From DATEJJ01 sp039649115 (GTDB lineage Bacteria > Actinomycetota > Actinomycetes > Mycobacteriales > Micromonosporaceae): 13,445 nucleotides of DNA. Location of the stretch: NCBI GenBank assembly GCA_039649115.1, contig JBBWZQ010000109.1, positions 1 through 13,445 of the forward strand, read 5' to 3'. Below the pieces are notes generated by a model, which worked only from the letters and a program-made list of their open reading frames with translations, ran no database searches and was not told the origin of the DNA. Within the stretch, counting starts at the first letter, position 1. Each line of letters begins with the position of its first letter. Below, in pieces: positions 1 through 8,400 of the stretch. A program made the position numbers and the translations under genes.

Positions 1-110
1 CCGCACATTTCCCCGGCCCGGGCGGCTCACACGCGCTTGTGGACCCGGATCGAGCGCCCGCCCCGGGTGGCCGCGGATCGCGAAGCGCCAGCGGCTCTGC
101 GGCGGCCCGC

Positions 111-1055
111 TCACCAGCCGCGCTGCCGCAGCCAGGCCAGTGCCGCCTCGCCCTGTGCCCGCTGGAAGGCGCGCAGGGTCGGGAATTCAGGCCCGGCCGG
201 CAGCAGCGAGCGGTGCGTGAAGTACCCGGCGGCGGCGACCAGCATGGTCGTCACCGCGTCCGGGTCGGCCACCCGGGCTGGCGGGTAGTCCCGCCACAGC
301 CGCCCCGGGTCACCGGCGCCCTGCATCACCAGGCTGGGTACGGCGAGCAGCAGGTCCACCCAGCCGGCGCCGACGCACACCGACGGCCAGTCCACGACGA
401 CCGCGCCGGCGCCGGTGAGGATCACGTTGTCCGCGCGCAGGTCGCCGTGCAGCAGGCTGGTCCCCGCGGCGGCCGCCGGCCACCGCGCCTCGACCACGGC
501 CAGCCGCTCGAGGTGCCGCCACGCCCACGGATCCAGCCGGCCCGCGAGGTCCGGGTCGGCGGCCAGGCTGCGCCAGCCGTTGAGGTCGTCGCGGCAGTAC
601 TCCTCGATGGGACGCGCCGGGATCGGGCTCGGGGTCAGCACGTCGACCAGGCGGCCGGCGGTCGTGAGGAACGCGTCCAGCTCGTGCGCGCGCCACGGCT
701 GCGCGGGGTTGGCGCCGTCCAGCGCCTCCGTCATCAACGCCACCCACTCGCCGTCGTCGTAGGACCACAGCAGGCGGGGCGCGGGTACGGTCGCCGGCAG
801 CGCGGCCAGCACCCGCGTCTCCTGGCGGTGCATGCGCACGCTGTCCGCGTTGCGCGCGCGGCTGACCGCCTTGACGAAGACCGATCCGCCGCCGGCCAGG
901 CGCAGCACGGAGGCGAGGCCGGGGGAGAAGCCGCCGGGCTGGCTGGCCGCCGCGACCACCTCGGCACCGGCGGCGGCCGCGACCGCCTCGCGCAGGTGCT
1001 CCGGAAGCTGCGTCCAGAGGAGCCTGTTGCGGCCGACCGCCGGTGGTGCGTTCAT
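111..1055 (-). CDS. Aminoglycoside phosphotransferase (APH) family kinase-like protein
   Basis: A 314-residue protein with the bilobal APH/choline-kinase fold signature. Visible elements are a glycine-rich nucleotide loop (about residues 38-53), the ATP-anchoring lysine K62 in VFVKAV, a helix glutamate E79, the Brenner catalytic motif HGDLRADN at 203-210 (catalytic D205, metal ligand N210), and the metal-binding aspartate D222 in VVVDW, equivalent to DFG. The likely activity is ATP-dependent phosphorylation of a small hydroxylated substrate in the cytoplasm; the substrate cannot be read from the sequence. Many actinobacterial paralogues are not antibiotic-resistance enzymes, so I do not call resistance. 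The ATG at 1055 is the only good start, but its GAGG is just one base away, so initiation looks weak. It lies 40 bases downstream of the xyloglucanase gene on the same strand and may be read through from it. Family call is firm, role unknown. Confidence 0.85.
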   Translation of the reverse strand: MNAPPAVGRNRLLWTQLPEHLREAVAAAAGAEVVAAASQPGGFSPGLASVLRLAGGGSVFVKAVSRARNADSVRMHRQETRVLAALPATVPAPRLLWSYDDGEWVALMTEALDGANPAQPWRAHELDAFLTTAGRLVDVLTPSPIPARPIEEYCRDDLNGWRSLAADPDLAGRLDPWAWRHLERLAVVEARWPAAAAGTSLLHGDLRADNVILTGAGAVVVDWPSVCVGAGWVDLLLAVPSLVMQGAGDPGRLWRDYPPARVADPDAVTTMLVAAAGYFTHRSLLPAGPEFPTLRAFQRAQGEAALAWLRQRGW

Positions 1056-1073
1056 GCCTCGATGATGCCGGCC

Positions 1074-1088
1074 GCCCGGGCCCCGGGC
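1074..1088 (-). terminator. GC-rich inverted repeat between the GH74 and APH genes
   Basis: Two 7-bp arms GCCCGGG and CCCGGGC flank a single base, just downstream of the GH74 stop codon (1096-1098) and before the APH start. As RNA it could form a five-pair stem with a five-base loop. There is no U-tract after it, so it may be a weak or factor-assisted terminator, an attenuator, or only a GC-rich palindrome. Confidence 0.25.
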
Positions 1089-1095
1089 ACCTGGA

Positions 1096-3399
1096 TTAGT
1101 GGCCGGGCTCGCCCACGATGACGCCCCGGCCGTTGGTGGCGAGGTACACGCGGCCGAAGACGCGCGGGTCCCCGGTGATGGCCTGGCCGGTCCAGGCGTA
1201 CTGGTGCCGGTCGTCGTTCACGCGCACCCAGGTGTGCCCGCCGGTGTCCGAGCGGAAGATGCCCCGCACCCCGCCGATCCTGGCCGTGGTGAACAGGGCC
1301 GGGTAGCCGTGCCCCGGTGCCGCCTTGCCGAACCCGACCGCGTCGGCTTCCTCCACCGTGGACAGCCGGGTGAACGACGCGCCGGCGTCGGTGGAGTGCC
1401 AGAGCCCGTACGTCAGGCCGGTCTTGCCACCGGCCAGCCACACATCGCCGCGGTGCCCCGGTACCGCCTTGAAGCGCGCGTTCCCGTCGGCCGGCAGGCC
1501 ACTCGTGACAGTGCCGGCAGCGGCGAAACTCGCCCCGCCGTCCGTGCTCACGTAGAAGGTGCCCGCGACGAACGCGTAGAACAGCGTCGGGTCGACCCGG
1601 TCGGACTCGACGGTCGCGCCGGGCGGCACGCCGGTCGACGCGGTCCAGGTGGCGCCCGAGTCGGTGGAGTGGCTGATCGCCGTGCCTTCCGGTGCCCACA
1701 CGATCCGGGTGCCGTCGGCGCCGAGCGCCACGGTACCGCCGCCGGACCCGCCGGACGGCTCGGTGCCGGCCGGCCGCCAGCTGGTACCGCCGTCGCCGGA
1801 GATGCCGAAGTGCGGGCTGCCCGGGCCGTTGAGGCCCACCCGCACGATGACCGACGGCGCCAGCTCCGCGTAGTCGAGGCTGGTGGTCGTCGACATGGTC
1901 GGGTCGGCGTACATCTTGCCGCCGGTGTCGAAGTCGGTGTGCACGAAGCCGCCCACGTCGCCCACGGCCGACAGCAGGTGCGCGCCGGACGGCGGGCTGA
2001 TCAGGTCGAGGACGGCGCACTCCTCGAGTCCCTTGACACTCACCGCGATGTGCACCGTGCCGCCGGTGTCCCAGTCGGTCAGGTTGCCGGAGCCGTAGAT
2101 GGTGGCGCCGGTGCCGTACAGGAAATGGTCGGAATCGAACGGGTCGATCTCCACCGACTCGGTCATCCAGCCGAGCTTCGGCGCCTGCTCCGGCAGCGGC
2201 GGGGTGCTGTTCCAGGTCAGCCACGGTGCGGCGGAGATGTCGATGTCGTACCGGTTGATCCGCTCGGGGTAGGCGCCGATGGTCCACGCCCGGGTCCACG
2301 TCGCACCCGCGTCCGTGGTGCGGAAGAAGATGCCGTCGGGCCACCAGGAGATCTGCGTGGCGACCATCAGCGTGCCGGGGTTGCGGCGGTCGATGGTCAG
2401 GCCGCTGTAGCCGAAGTAGTCGCCGCCGTCGGTCGACGGTACCGGGCTGATGCGCAGCCACGTGTCGGTCGCGGTGTCCAGCCGCCACACGTCGCCCCTG
2501 CCCCCGTCGTAGGGGCCGGAGGCGTCGCTGGTGGCGAGGTAGAGGTACCCGCTGGTGTCGTCGAAGACGGCCTTGTGCGGGAGGTACCCGGTGGGCTGCC
2601 CGGGTACCCGGGTCCAGGTGGCGCCGGCGTCGGTGGACCGGTACAGCATGTTGTCCTGGTCGGCGACGCCCACGTAGATCGTGCCGGTCGGGCGCCGGCG
2701 GGAGCCGGTGCGCTTGTCGAAGACCGTCCAGAGCACGCCGAGGTTGTCGCTGTTGTACCCGCTGGTGTCGTTGGGGTCGGGGACGAAGTTGCCCGGGTTG
2801 CCGAAAGTTTCCACCCGTGCCCAGGTGGCACCGTGGTCGGTACTGCGCCACAGGCCGTTACCGCCGCGCACCCCGAAGTACAGGATGTTGTTGCGGTTGG
2901 GGTCGATGGCCAGCCGCTCGCCGATGCCGCGCCCCGGCATGTTCCCGCCCAGCCGGAACGGCAGCGGGCTGACCTGCCAGCTGCGGCCGCGGTCGCGGGA
3001 GCGCAGGATGGCGCCGTTGTTGGGGTCCCAGCTCGGGATCGTGTAGGTGCCCACGGCCAGGTAGACCCGGTCCGGGTCGACGGCGTCGGTGGCCAGGCTG
3101 AGCACGCCGGTGTATCCCCACTGGTCCCAGCCGACCCAGTCGAGCAACGGCAGCCAGCGGCCCGGCCGGGCGTCCCAGCGGTACGCACCGCCGATGTCGG
3201 TGCGGGCGTACACCAGGCCCGCCTCGGACTGGTTGAAGACGATGCCGGGCACGAAGCCGCCGCCCATGATCTCGGCGTTGCGCCAGCCGTAGCGGGACGC
3301 CTGGCCCCCGGCCATGGCGGGGGACGCGAGCGCGGGTGTGGCGAGTGCTGCCGCGCCGGCGGTCAGGAGTCCCCGCCGGGAGATGTGTGGTCCTGACAT
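1096..3399 (-). CDS. Secreted GH74 xyloglucanase (xyloglucan-specific endo-beta-1,4-glucanase)
   Basis: A 767-residue protein that should cleave the beta-1,4-glucan backbone of xyloglucan outside the cell. The N-terminus reads SRRGLL at 7-12 followed by a hydrophobic alanine-rich stretch and an AMA-GG cleavage site near residue 30, which is a Tat signal peptide. The rest has the length of the two seven-bladed propellers of GH74. The two family catalytic aspartates are recognisable: ARTDIGGAYRW gives D68 and GDVGGF gives D481. About nine Asp-box turns (pattern SxDxGxTW) occur, for example at 134-141, 186-193, 255-262, 361-368, 534-541, 578-585, 618-625 and 669-676. It ends directly after the propeller with no carbohydrate-binding module, unlike many larger GH74 enzymes. 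The ATG at 3399 has no Shine-Dalgarno, and a promoter-like pair lies so close that the mRNA may be leaderless. Family call is firm; endo versus chain-end-specific mode is not decidable here. Confidence 0.93.
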   Translation of the reverse strand: MSGPHISRRGLLTAGAAALATPALASPAMAGGQASRYGWRNAEIMGGGFVPGIVFNQSEAGLVYARTDIGGAYRWDARPGRWLPLLDWVGWDQWGYTGVLSLATDAVDPDRVYLAVGTYTIPSWDPNNGAILRSRDRGRSWQVSPLPFRLGGNMPGRGIGERLAIDPNRNNILYFGVRGGNGLWRSTDHGATWARVETFGNPGNFVPDPNDTSGYNSDNLGVLWTVFDKRTGSRRRPTGTIYVGVADQDNMLYRSTDAGATWTRVPGQPTGYLPHKAVFDDTSGYLYLATSDASGPYDGGRGDVWRLDTATDTWLRISPVPSTDGGDYFGYSGLTIDRRNPGTLMVATQISWWPDGIFFRTTDAGATWTRAWTIGAYPERINRYDIDISAAPWLTWNSTPPLPEQAPKLGWMTESVEIDPFDSDHFLYGTGATIYGSGNLTDWDTGGTVHIAVSVKGLEECAVLDLISPPSGAHLLSAVGDVGGFVHTDFDTGGKMYADPTMSTTTSLDYAELAPSVIVRVGLNGPGSPHFGISGDGGTSWRPAGTEPSGGSGGGTVALGADGTRIVWAPEGTAISHSTDSGATWTASTGVPPGATVESDRVDPTLFYAFVAGTFYVSTDGGASFAAAGTVTSGLPADGNARFKAVPGHRGDVWLAGGKTGLTYGLWHSTDAGASFTRLSTVEEADAVGFGKAAPGHGYPALFTTARIGGVRGIFRSDTGGHTWVRVNDDRHQYAWTGQAITGDPRVFGRVYLATNGRGVIVGEPGH

Positions 3400-3406
3400 G
3401 CGTCAG

Positions 3407-3435
3407 ATTGCACACCTGCGGCAACCCGCCGTCAA
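3407..3435 (-). promoter_or_regulatory. Putative promoter of the GH74 gene, probably leaderless
   Basis: On the minus strand a TTGACG (3430-3435) is followed after 17 bases by TGCAAT (3407-3412). That places the expected start point, about seven bases further on, at or next to the A of the ATG at 3397-3399. No Shine-Dalgarno is present, which fits a leaderless transcript, common in Actinobacteria. The -10 match is imperfect. Confidence 0.4.
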
Positions 3436-3463
3436 TAGTTGCCCGACCAAACTAACTGACTAA

Positions 3464-4363
3464 CTAGCCGACTCCTACTTCGACCTCGGGCGTGACGGCG
3501 GTGGCGCGGCGGGCCGGCGACCGGCGGGTGGCCAGCACCGAACCGGCGAGCACCAGCGCGAAGCCGATCCCGATGCCGGCCGTGAACGGCTCGTCCAGCA
3601 GCAGCACACCCAGCGCCACGGCGACCGCCGGATTGATGTACGTGATGACCGTCGCACGCACCGGGCCCACCTCGTCGATCAGCGCGAAGAACAGCAGGAA
3701 CGCGACCGAGGTGCACAGCACCGCGAGCACCAGCACGGCGCCCAGCACCCGGGCCGCCGGCCAGTGGCCGGGCAGCTGGACCAGGCCCGCCGGCAGGTAG
3801 CCGAGGCTGGTCAGCGCGAGCGAGGCGGCCACCACGCCGAGGCGGGGCGCGCCGGACAGGTGCCGGGCCAGCACGTACGGCCCGACCGCGTACCCGATGG
3901 TGACGACGCCGAGTGCGATCAGCGCCGGTACGTCGCCCCCGCCGAGGTCGAGGCCGACCAGGGAGGCCACCCCGGCGAGGCCGATGACCAGACCGAGGAG
4001 CCGGCGCGGGCCGAGCCGGTCACCCCCGGTGACCCAGGCCAGCGTCGCGCCGACCAGCGGGATGGCCGCCATCAGCAGCCCGGTCAGCGAACTGGACAGG
4101 CGCTGCTCCGCGCTGGACAGCAGCAGCCACGGGACGGCCAGCTCGGCGACGGTGTACACCAGCAGCGGGCGCCACCGGGGGAGCAGCGGCCGCAGCTGGC
4201 CGCGCGCCGCGGCAATGGGGAGGAGCAGCAGCGTCGCGATGGCGGTGCGCCAGAACACCAGCGAGGCCGGGGTCATGGCGCCGACAGCAACCTTGATCAT
4301 CAGGTACGGGACGCCCCAGATCACGCCCATCGCGAGGAACAGCACCCAGCCACGCCGCGACAT
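3464..4363 (-). CDS. EamA/DMT-family membrane transporter (RhaT/YdcZ-like exporter)
   Basis: A 299-residue integral membrane protein with about ten hydrophobic segments arranged as two EamA repeats, the standard 10-TM plan of the drug/metabolite transporter superfamily. Signature stretches are WGVPYLMIK near the N-terminus (first repeat) and YINPAVAVALGVLLLDEP in the second repeat. The positively charged C-terminal tail after the last TM (TRRSPARRA) fits a cytoplasmic end. Family members mostly export amino acids or other small metabolites; no substrate can be inferred. I chose the ATG at 4363 over one 57 bases upstream because GGAGG stands six bases in front of it and the upstream 19 residues look like leader. 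It follows the GNAT gene on the same strand after 84 bases containing a hairpin. In-frame tandem TAG codons (3464-3466 and 3452-3454) end it. Confidence 0.88.
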   Translation of the reverse strand: MSRRGWVLFLAMGVIWGVPYLMIKVAVGAMTPASLVFWRTAIATLLLLPIAAARGQLRPLLPRWRPLLVYTVAELAVPWLLLSSAEQRLSSSLTGLLMAAIPLVGATLAWVTGGDRLGPRRLLGLVIGLAGVASLVGLDLGGGDVPALIALGVVTIGYAVGPYVLARHLSGAPRLGVVAASLALTSLGYLPAGLVQLPGHWPAARVLGAVLVLAVLCTSVAFLLFFALIDEVGPVRATVITYINPAVAVALGVLLLDEPFTAGIGIGFALVLAGSVLATRRSPARRATAVTPEVEVGVG

Positions 4364-4390
4364 CCGGTACCTCCAAACCGTCGAGGTGAC

Positions 4391-4415
4391 AGGACCGATT
4401 GTGGTCCCCGGTCCT
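4391..4415 (-). promoter_or_regulatory. 7-bp inverted repeat in the leader of the EamA gene
   Basis: Perfect arms AGGACCG (4391-4397) and CGGTCCT (4409-4415) are separated by 11 bases, in the 84-base gap between the GNAT stop and the EamA start. On the minus strand it ends about 27 bases before the start codon, and an internal second GGACC copy offers an alternative pairing. It could be an operator, a GNAT terminator lacking a U-tract, or an attenuator. Confidence 0.3.
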
Positions 4416-4447
4416 TTCACTGTCTGCCCGGTACGGAGTGACGGAGG

Positions 4448-5197
4448 TTACAGGCGGTGGTGCACCCAGACGTTCGGCTCGACGTACACCGCCCGGTCCC
4501 GGGCGACGTCGCAGAGTACCGGCGTCAACGCGTCCGGTACCCGGACCGGACCGTCCGCGTCGAACGGCAGCCCGGTCCAGGCGCGCCACTCGTCGAGCGT
4601 GCCGCTGACCGTCATCGAGGACGGCGCCACGCCCAGCATCCGGCCGCCCGCACGCACGTGCACCCGCAGCCACGGGTCCCGCGGCAGCCCGTCCGGACGG
4701 GTGCGGGACACGTACTCGTGCAGCGGCGAGTCAGGGTCCTCGTGCTTGCGGTTCGGGCGCACCGGTACGACCAGGTCGCGGTAGCCCAGGCGCGCGGCGT
4801 TGCGCCGTACCGCCCCGAGTACCACTGTGGACACACCGGTCCCACGCATCTCCGGGCGTACCACCACTTCCACCGCGGCCGCGACGGTGCCCGGGCGGCC
4901 GGCCAGCAGATCCGCCGCGGCGGCCAGCAGGACCGCGTCGTAGCCCCCGTCGGGCAGCCGGCCGGCGACGCCGTCCGGCCGGTGCAGCGGCAGGCCACAG
5001 GCCTTGGCCACGGCGATGTCGGGCGCGCCGGGATGTACGGCGACGAGGGAGAACTGCGGATGTGCCGCAACAATCGTGTCGTACAGTGAGGCCGTTACCG
5101 GATCGTGAGACAGGAACTCGGGCCACACGCCGGGGAACCCGTCGAGAAGGGGGGCCAGGTCCGGCCGCTCGGCGAGGTTGGCGACTAACAGGTCCAC
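4448..5197 (-). CDS. GNAT-family N-acetyltransferase with an early TTA codon
   Basis: A 249-residue cytoplasmic protein. The GNAT acetyl-CoA site is visible as the beta4 strand VEVVVRPEM followed by the pyrophosphate loop RGTGVS (118-123) and the helix that continues it. A hydrophobic first third and a C-terminal extension (about 160-249, including RDPWLRVHVRAGG and VYVEPNVWVHHRL) make it longer than a minimal 150-residue GNAT. The acceptor is unknown. I chose the GTG at 5195-5197 because GGAGG lies six bases upstream; the open frame runs much further back, but only antisense to the GGDEF-EAL gene. Codon 4 is TTA (5186-5188), a very rare codon in such genomes and, in Streptomyces, a hallmark of dependence on the bldA leucyl-tRNA. 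It is the first gene of the minus-strand series that continues with EamA and faces away from the c-di-GMP gene. Confidence 0.82.
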   Translation of the reverse strand: MDLLVANLAERPDLAPLLDGFPGVWPEFLSHDPVTASLYDTIVAAHPQFSLVAVHPGAPDIAVAKACGLPLHRPDGVAGRLPDGGYDAVLLAAAADLLAGRPGTVAAAVEVVVRPEMRGTGVSTVVLGAVRRNAARLGYRDLVVPVRPNRKHEDPDSPLHEYVSRTRPDGLPRDPWLRVHVRAGGRMLGVAPSSMTVSGTLDEWRAWTGLPFDADGPVRVPDALTPVLCDVARDRAVYVEPNVWVHHRL

Positions 5198-5225
5198 TGT
5201 GGTCCTCCGGGTTGACTGCCCGTCC

Positions 5226-5253
5226 ACGGTATGCCCGGTGTCCGGATGGACAC
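5226..5253 (-). promoter_or_regulatory. Candidate GNAT promoter -10 with adjacent inverted repeat
   Basis: On the minus strand TACCGT (5226-5231) matches the actinobacterial TANNNT -10 and sits 28 bases before the GTG start. Directly upstream of it a perfect 6-bp inverted repeat, GTGTCC-GGAT-GGACAC (5238-5253), occupies the place between -10 and -35, a usual position for a dimeric repressor. No convincing -35 was found, so this is tentative. Confidence 0.3.
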
Positions 5254-5396
5254 GCGCCGGCGCCCACGAGGTCCGATGCCATTGAATGCTTGACTCATCG
5301 CGTCGGCTGCCGATGGGGGGTTGACTTACGGGTGATTCCGGGCGCGGTCGCGGCGGCGCATCCGTCGCCGCGCGCCCGGGTCGGCGGTGGCGGTGC

Positions 5397-5405
5397 GGAA
5401 GGGAG
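5397..5405 (+). promoter_or_regulatory. Ribosome binding site that fixes the GGDEF-EAL start
   Basis: GGAAGGGAG ends five bases before the GTG at 5411. An in-frame GTG eight codons earlier (5387) has no comparable site, so the downstream GTG is preferred. Confidence 0.6.
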
Positions 5406-5410
5406 CGCGC

Positions 5411-8400
5411 GTGTCGACGAGGGCGGCGATGGCCTGTTACGGGCTGTGGATGGCCGTCCTCACCATGGTTTACTACGCGTTCCCGCCCCTGCGCCTTGAG
5501 CTCTGGGCGACCATCGGGGTGAGCGCCGCGGCCGCGGTGGCCGCCGGCGTGATGCGCAACCGGCCCCGCCGGCCGGCGCCGTGGCTGCTGCTGGCCGGCG
5601 CGCTGCTGTGCTTCGCCGCGGGCGACACGACGTACAACATCCTGACCGACTGGTTGGGTTGGTCCGACCCGTTCCCGTCCGCCGCCGACGCCTTCTACCT
5701 GTTGGGCTTCTTCCCGCTGGCCGCGGCCGGCGTGCTGGCCCTGGCGCGCTCGCGGACCAGCCAGGACCGGGCCAGCCTGGTCGACGCGCTGACCCTGACC
5801 GTCGGGCTCGGGCTGCTGTCCTGGATCTTCCTGATCAACCCGTACGTGCAGGACCCCCAGCTCTCCATCGTCGAGAAGTCGATCTCGGTGGCCTACCCGC
5901 TGTACGACGTGCTGCTGCTGGCCATACTGGCCCGGCTGGTCGCCGCGACGCGCTGGTCGCCGGCGCTGGCCCTGCTCGGCCTCGGCGGAGCCGGCCTGCT
6001 GGCCGCGGACGTGCTGTACGGCCTGATGCAACTGCAGGGCACCTACCGCACCGCCTCCCTGGTCGACCTGCTCTGGATCCTCTACTACGCGTGCTGGGGA
6101 GCGGCCGCCCTGCACCCGTCGATGGTGCGGTTCACCGAGCCGAGGCTGGTGCGGCGCGGCGGGATCGGCCGGCGCCGGCTGGCCCTGATGACGATGTCGT
6201 CGCTGATCGCCCCCGCCGTCCTGTTCATCGAGGCGGCGCGCGGCTCGGTGCGCGACGGCGCGGTCATCGCGCTGTGCTCGACGGTGGTGTTCACGCTCGT
6301 GCTGACCCGCCTTTCGGGCGTGGTCGGCGTGCACCGCCAGGCGCTGGCCCGGGAGCGCGGGCTGCGCCAGGCCGGCGCCGCGCTGGTGTCGGCGACCGAG
6401 GTGGGCGAGGTGGCCACCGCCGTGCGCACGGCCGTGGCCGAGTTGCTGCCGCCGGACACGCCGCACCAGGTGGTACTGGCACCGGCGGGCACCGGCGACG
6501 GCGGGTACCAGCGGGTCTGGTCGGCGCACCGCGGTCTCGCGCAGATCGTCTACACCGGCACGCTGGACGGCGAGCTGGCGGCCGGGCTGGCGGACTTCGA
6601 GGTGGCCGTGCGCTGCCCGCTCCTGCCCGAGGACGGCCGGGCCGCCGACCGGCGGGTGGGCCTCCTGCTGGTCGCCGCGGACGAGGGGGTGCTCGTCGCG
6701 CTGCAGGGCCCGCTGGAGGTACTGGCCTCGCAGGCGGCCCTGGCCCTGCAGCGCATCGGGCTGACCGCCGAGATCAACCGCCGGCGCAGCGAGGAGTACT
6801 TCCGGACGCTGGTGCACAACAGCTCGGACGTGGTGCTCATCCTCGACGAGAACCGCATCCGGTACGCCAGCCCGTCCGCGGCCATCGTGTTCGGCCTGGA
6901 CGACCTGGAGGACATGGTCCTGGAGGAGCTCCTGCACCGCGACGACCGGGCGCTGGCCGGCCAGATCCTGGAACTGGTGCGCGCCGGGGTGGACCAGCCG
7001 GTCGGCGGCGGGGACTGGCGGGTGGTGCGCGCCGACGGTTCCACGGTGCAGGTGGAGGCCTCGTGCCGGGACCTGCGCCGCGACCCGACCGTGGCCGGGC
7101 TGGTGCTGACCCTGCGCGACGTGACCGAGCGGCGGCGGCTGGAGCAGGAGCTGACCCACCGGGCCCTGCACGACTCGCTGACCGGGCTGGCCAACCGGCT
7201 GCTGCTGCAGGAGCGGGCGGAGCAGGCGATGGTGCGGGCGGCCCGGAGTAGCGAGACGGTGGGCGTGCTGTTCATAGACGTCGATGACTTCAACGTGGTC
7301 AACGACACCATGGGACACCAGGCCGGGGACGAGCTGCTGATCGCGGTGGCGGAGCGGATGCTGGCCGTGCTGCGGCCGCACGACACGGCCGCCCGGGTCG
7401 GCGGCGACGAGTTCGGCATCCTCATCGAGGACGCGCGCGATCCGTCCGAGGTGGAGGAGCTGGCCGAGCGCGTGGTGGCCGCGCTCGCGGCGCCGTTCTC
7501 CGTGCACGGCGCGCTGGTCGCCGGTACGGCCAGCGTCGGCGTGGCCACCAGCGTCGAGGCGGATGACGTGAAGGACCTGATGCGCCAGGCGGACCTGGCC
7601 CTGTACGTGGCCAAGGGCGCCGGCAAGAGCCAGTGGCGCCGGTACCAGTCCTCGCTGCACGCCGCGCTCGTGGAGCGGATGGCCACCCGGGCCGCGCTGG
7701 AGCAGGCGATCGCCGACGGCGCGTTCATCCTGCACTACCAACCGATCGTGGAGCTGGCCACCGGTGCCACGGTCGGCTTCGAGGCGCTGGTGCGGTGGCA
7801 GGACCCGGACCGGGGCCTGGTGCCGCCGGGCGGGTTCATCGACATCGCCGAGGAGAGCGGGCTCATCATCCCGATCGGCGACTGGGTGCTGGAGGAGTCG
7901 CTGTCCACGGCGCTGCGCTGGGCGGCGGTACCGGGCGGGCGGCAGCCGTACATCAGCGTCAACGTCTCGGCGCGGCAGTTCCGCACCGCCGGCTTCGCGG
8001 ACAAGGTGCTCGACCGGCTGCGCGAGTCGGGGCTGCCGGCGCAGTCCCTGATGCTGGAGATAACCGAGAGCCTGCTGCTGCGCGAGGACGAACAGGTCTG
8101 GCGGGATCTGGCCGTCCTGCGGGACAGCGGCATCCGCATCGCCATCGACGACTTCGGCACCGGGTACTCCTCGCTGAGCTACCTGCGCCAGTTGCCCATC
8201 GACGTCCTCAAGCTCGACATGTCCTTCGTGAGCACGATCACGTCCTCCACCCAGCAGCGGGCACTCGTCGACGGCATCGTCGGCCTGGCCCACACGCTCG
8301 GACTGGTGACCACGGCAGAGGGAATCGAGCTGGAGGCCGAGCGCGTGGCGCTGTACGAGATGGGTTGCCAGTACGGTCAGGGATTCCTGTTCGCCAAGCC

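Noticed and set aside
1..110. A possible gene fragment ahead of the APH stop
   Set aside because: The minus frame after the APH stop is open for 27 codons to a TGA at 27-29 but lacks a start; nothing recognisable on either strand.
111..1055. Antibiotic-resistance gene
   Set aside because: The APH fold is clear but shared by many housekeeping and metabolic kinases; no resistance subfamily signature is visible.
1099..3396. Long plus-strand frame opposite the GH74 gene
   Set aside because: It is a GC-skew shadow: no family motifs, whereas the minus strand shows both catalytic aspartates and many Asp boxes.
5198..5410. A c-di-GMP riboswitch before the GGDEF-EAL gene
   Set aside because: I could not find the GEMM core pattern; only simple GC-rich repeats and TTGACT copies are present.
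4448..8293. A single 1,281-residue minus-strand gene
   Set aside because: Only the last 249 residues (GNAT) make sense; the remainder is antisense to the GGDEF-EAL gene and is rich in His/Gln/Arg/Gly of low complexity.
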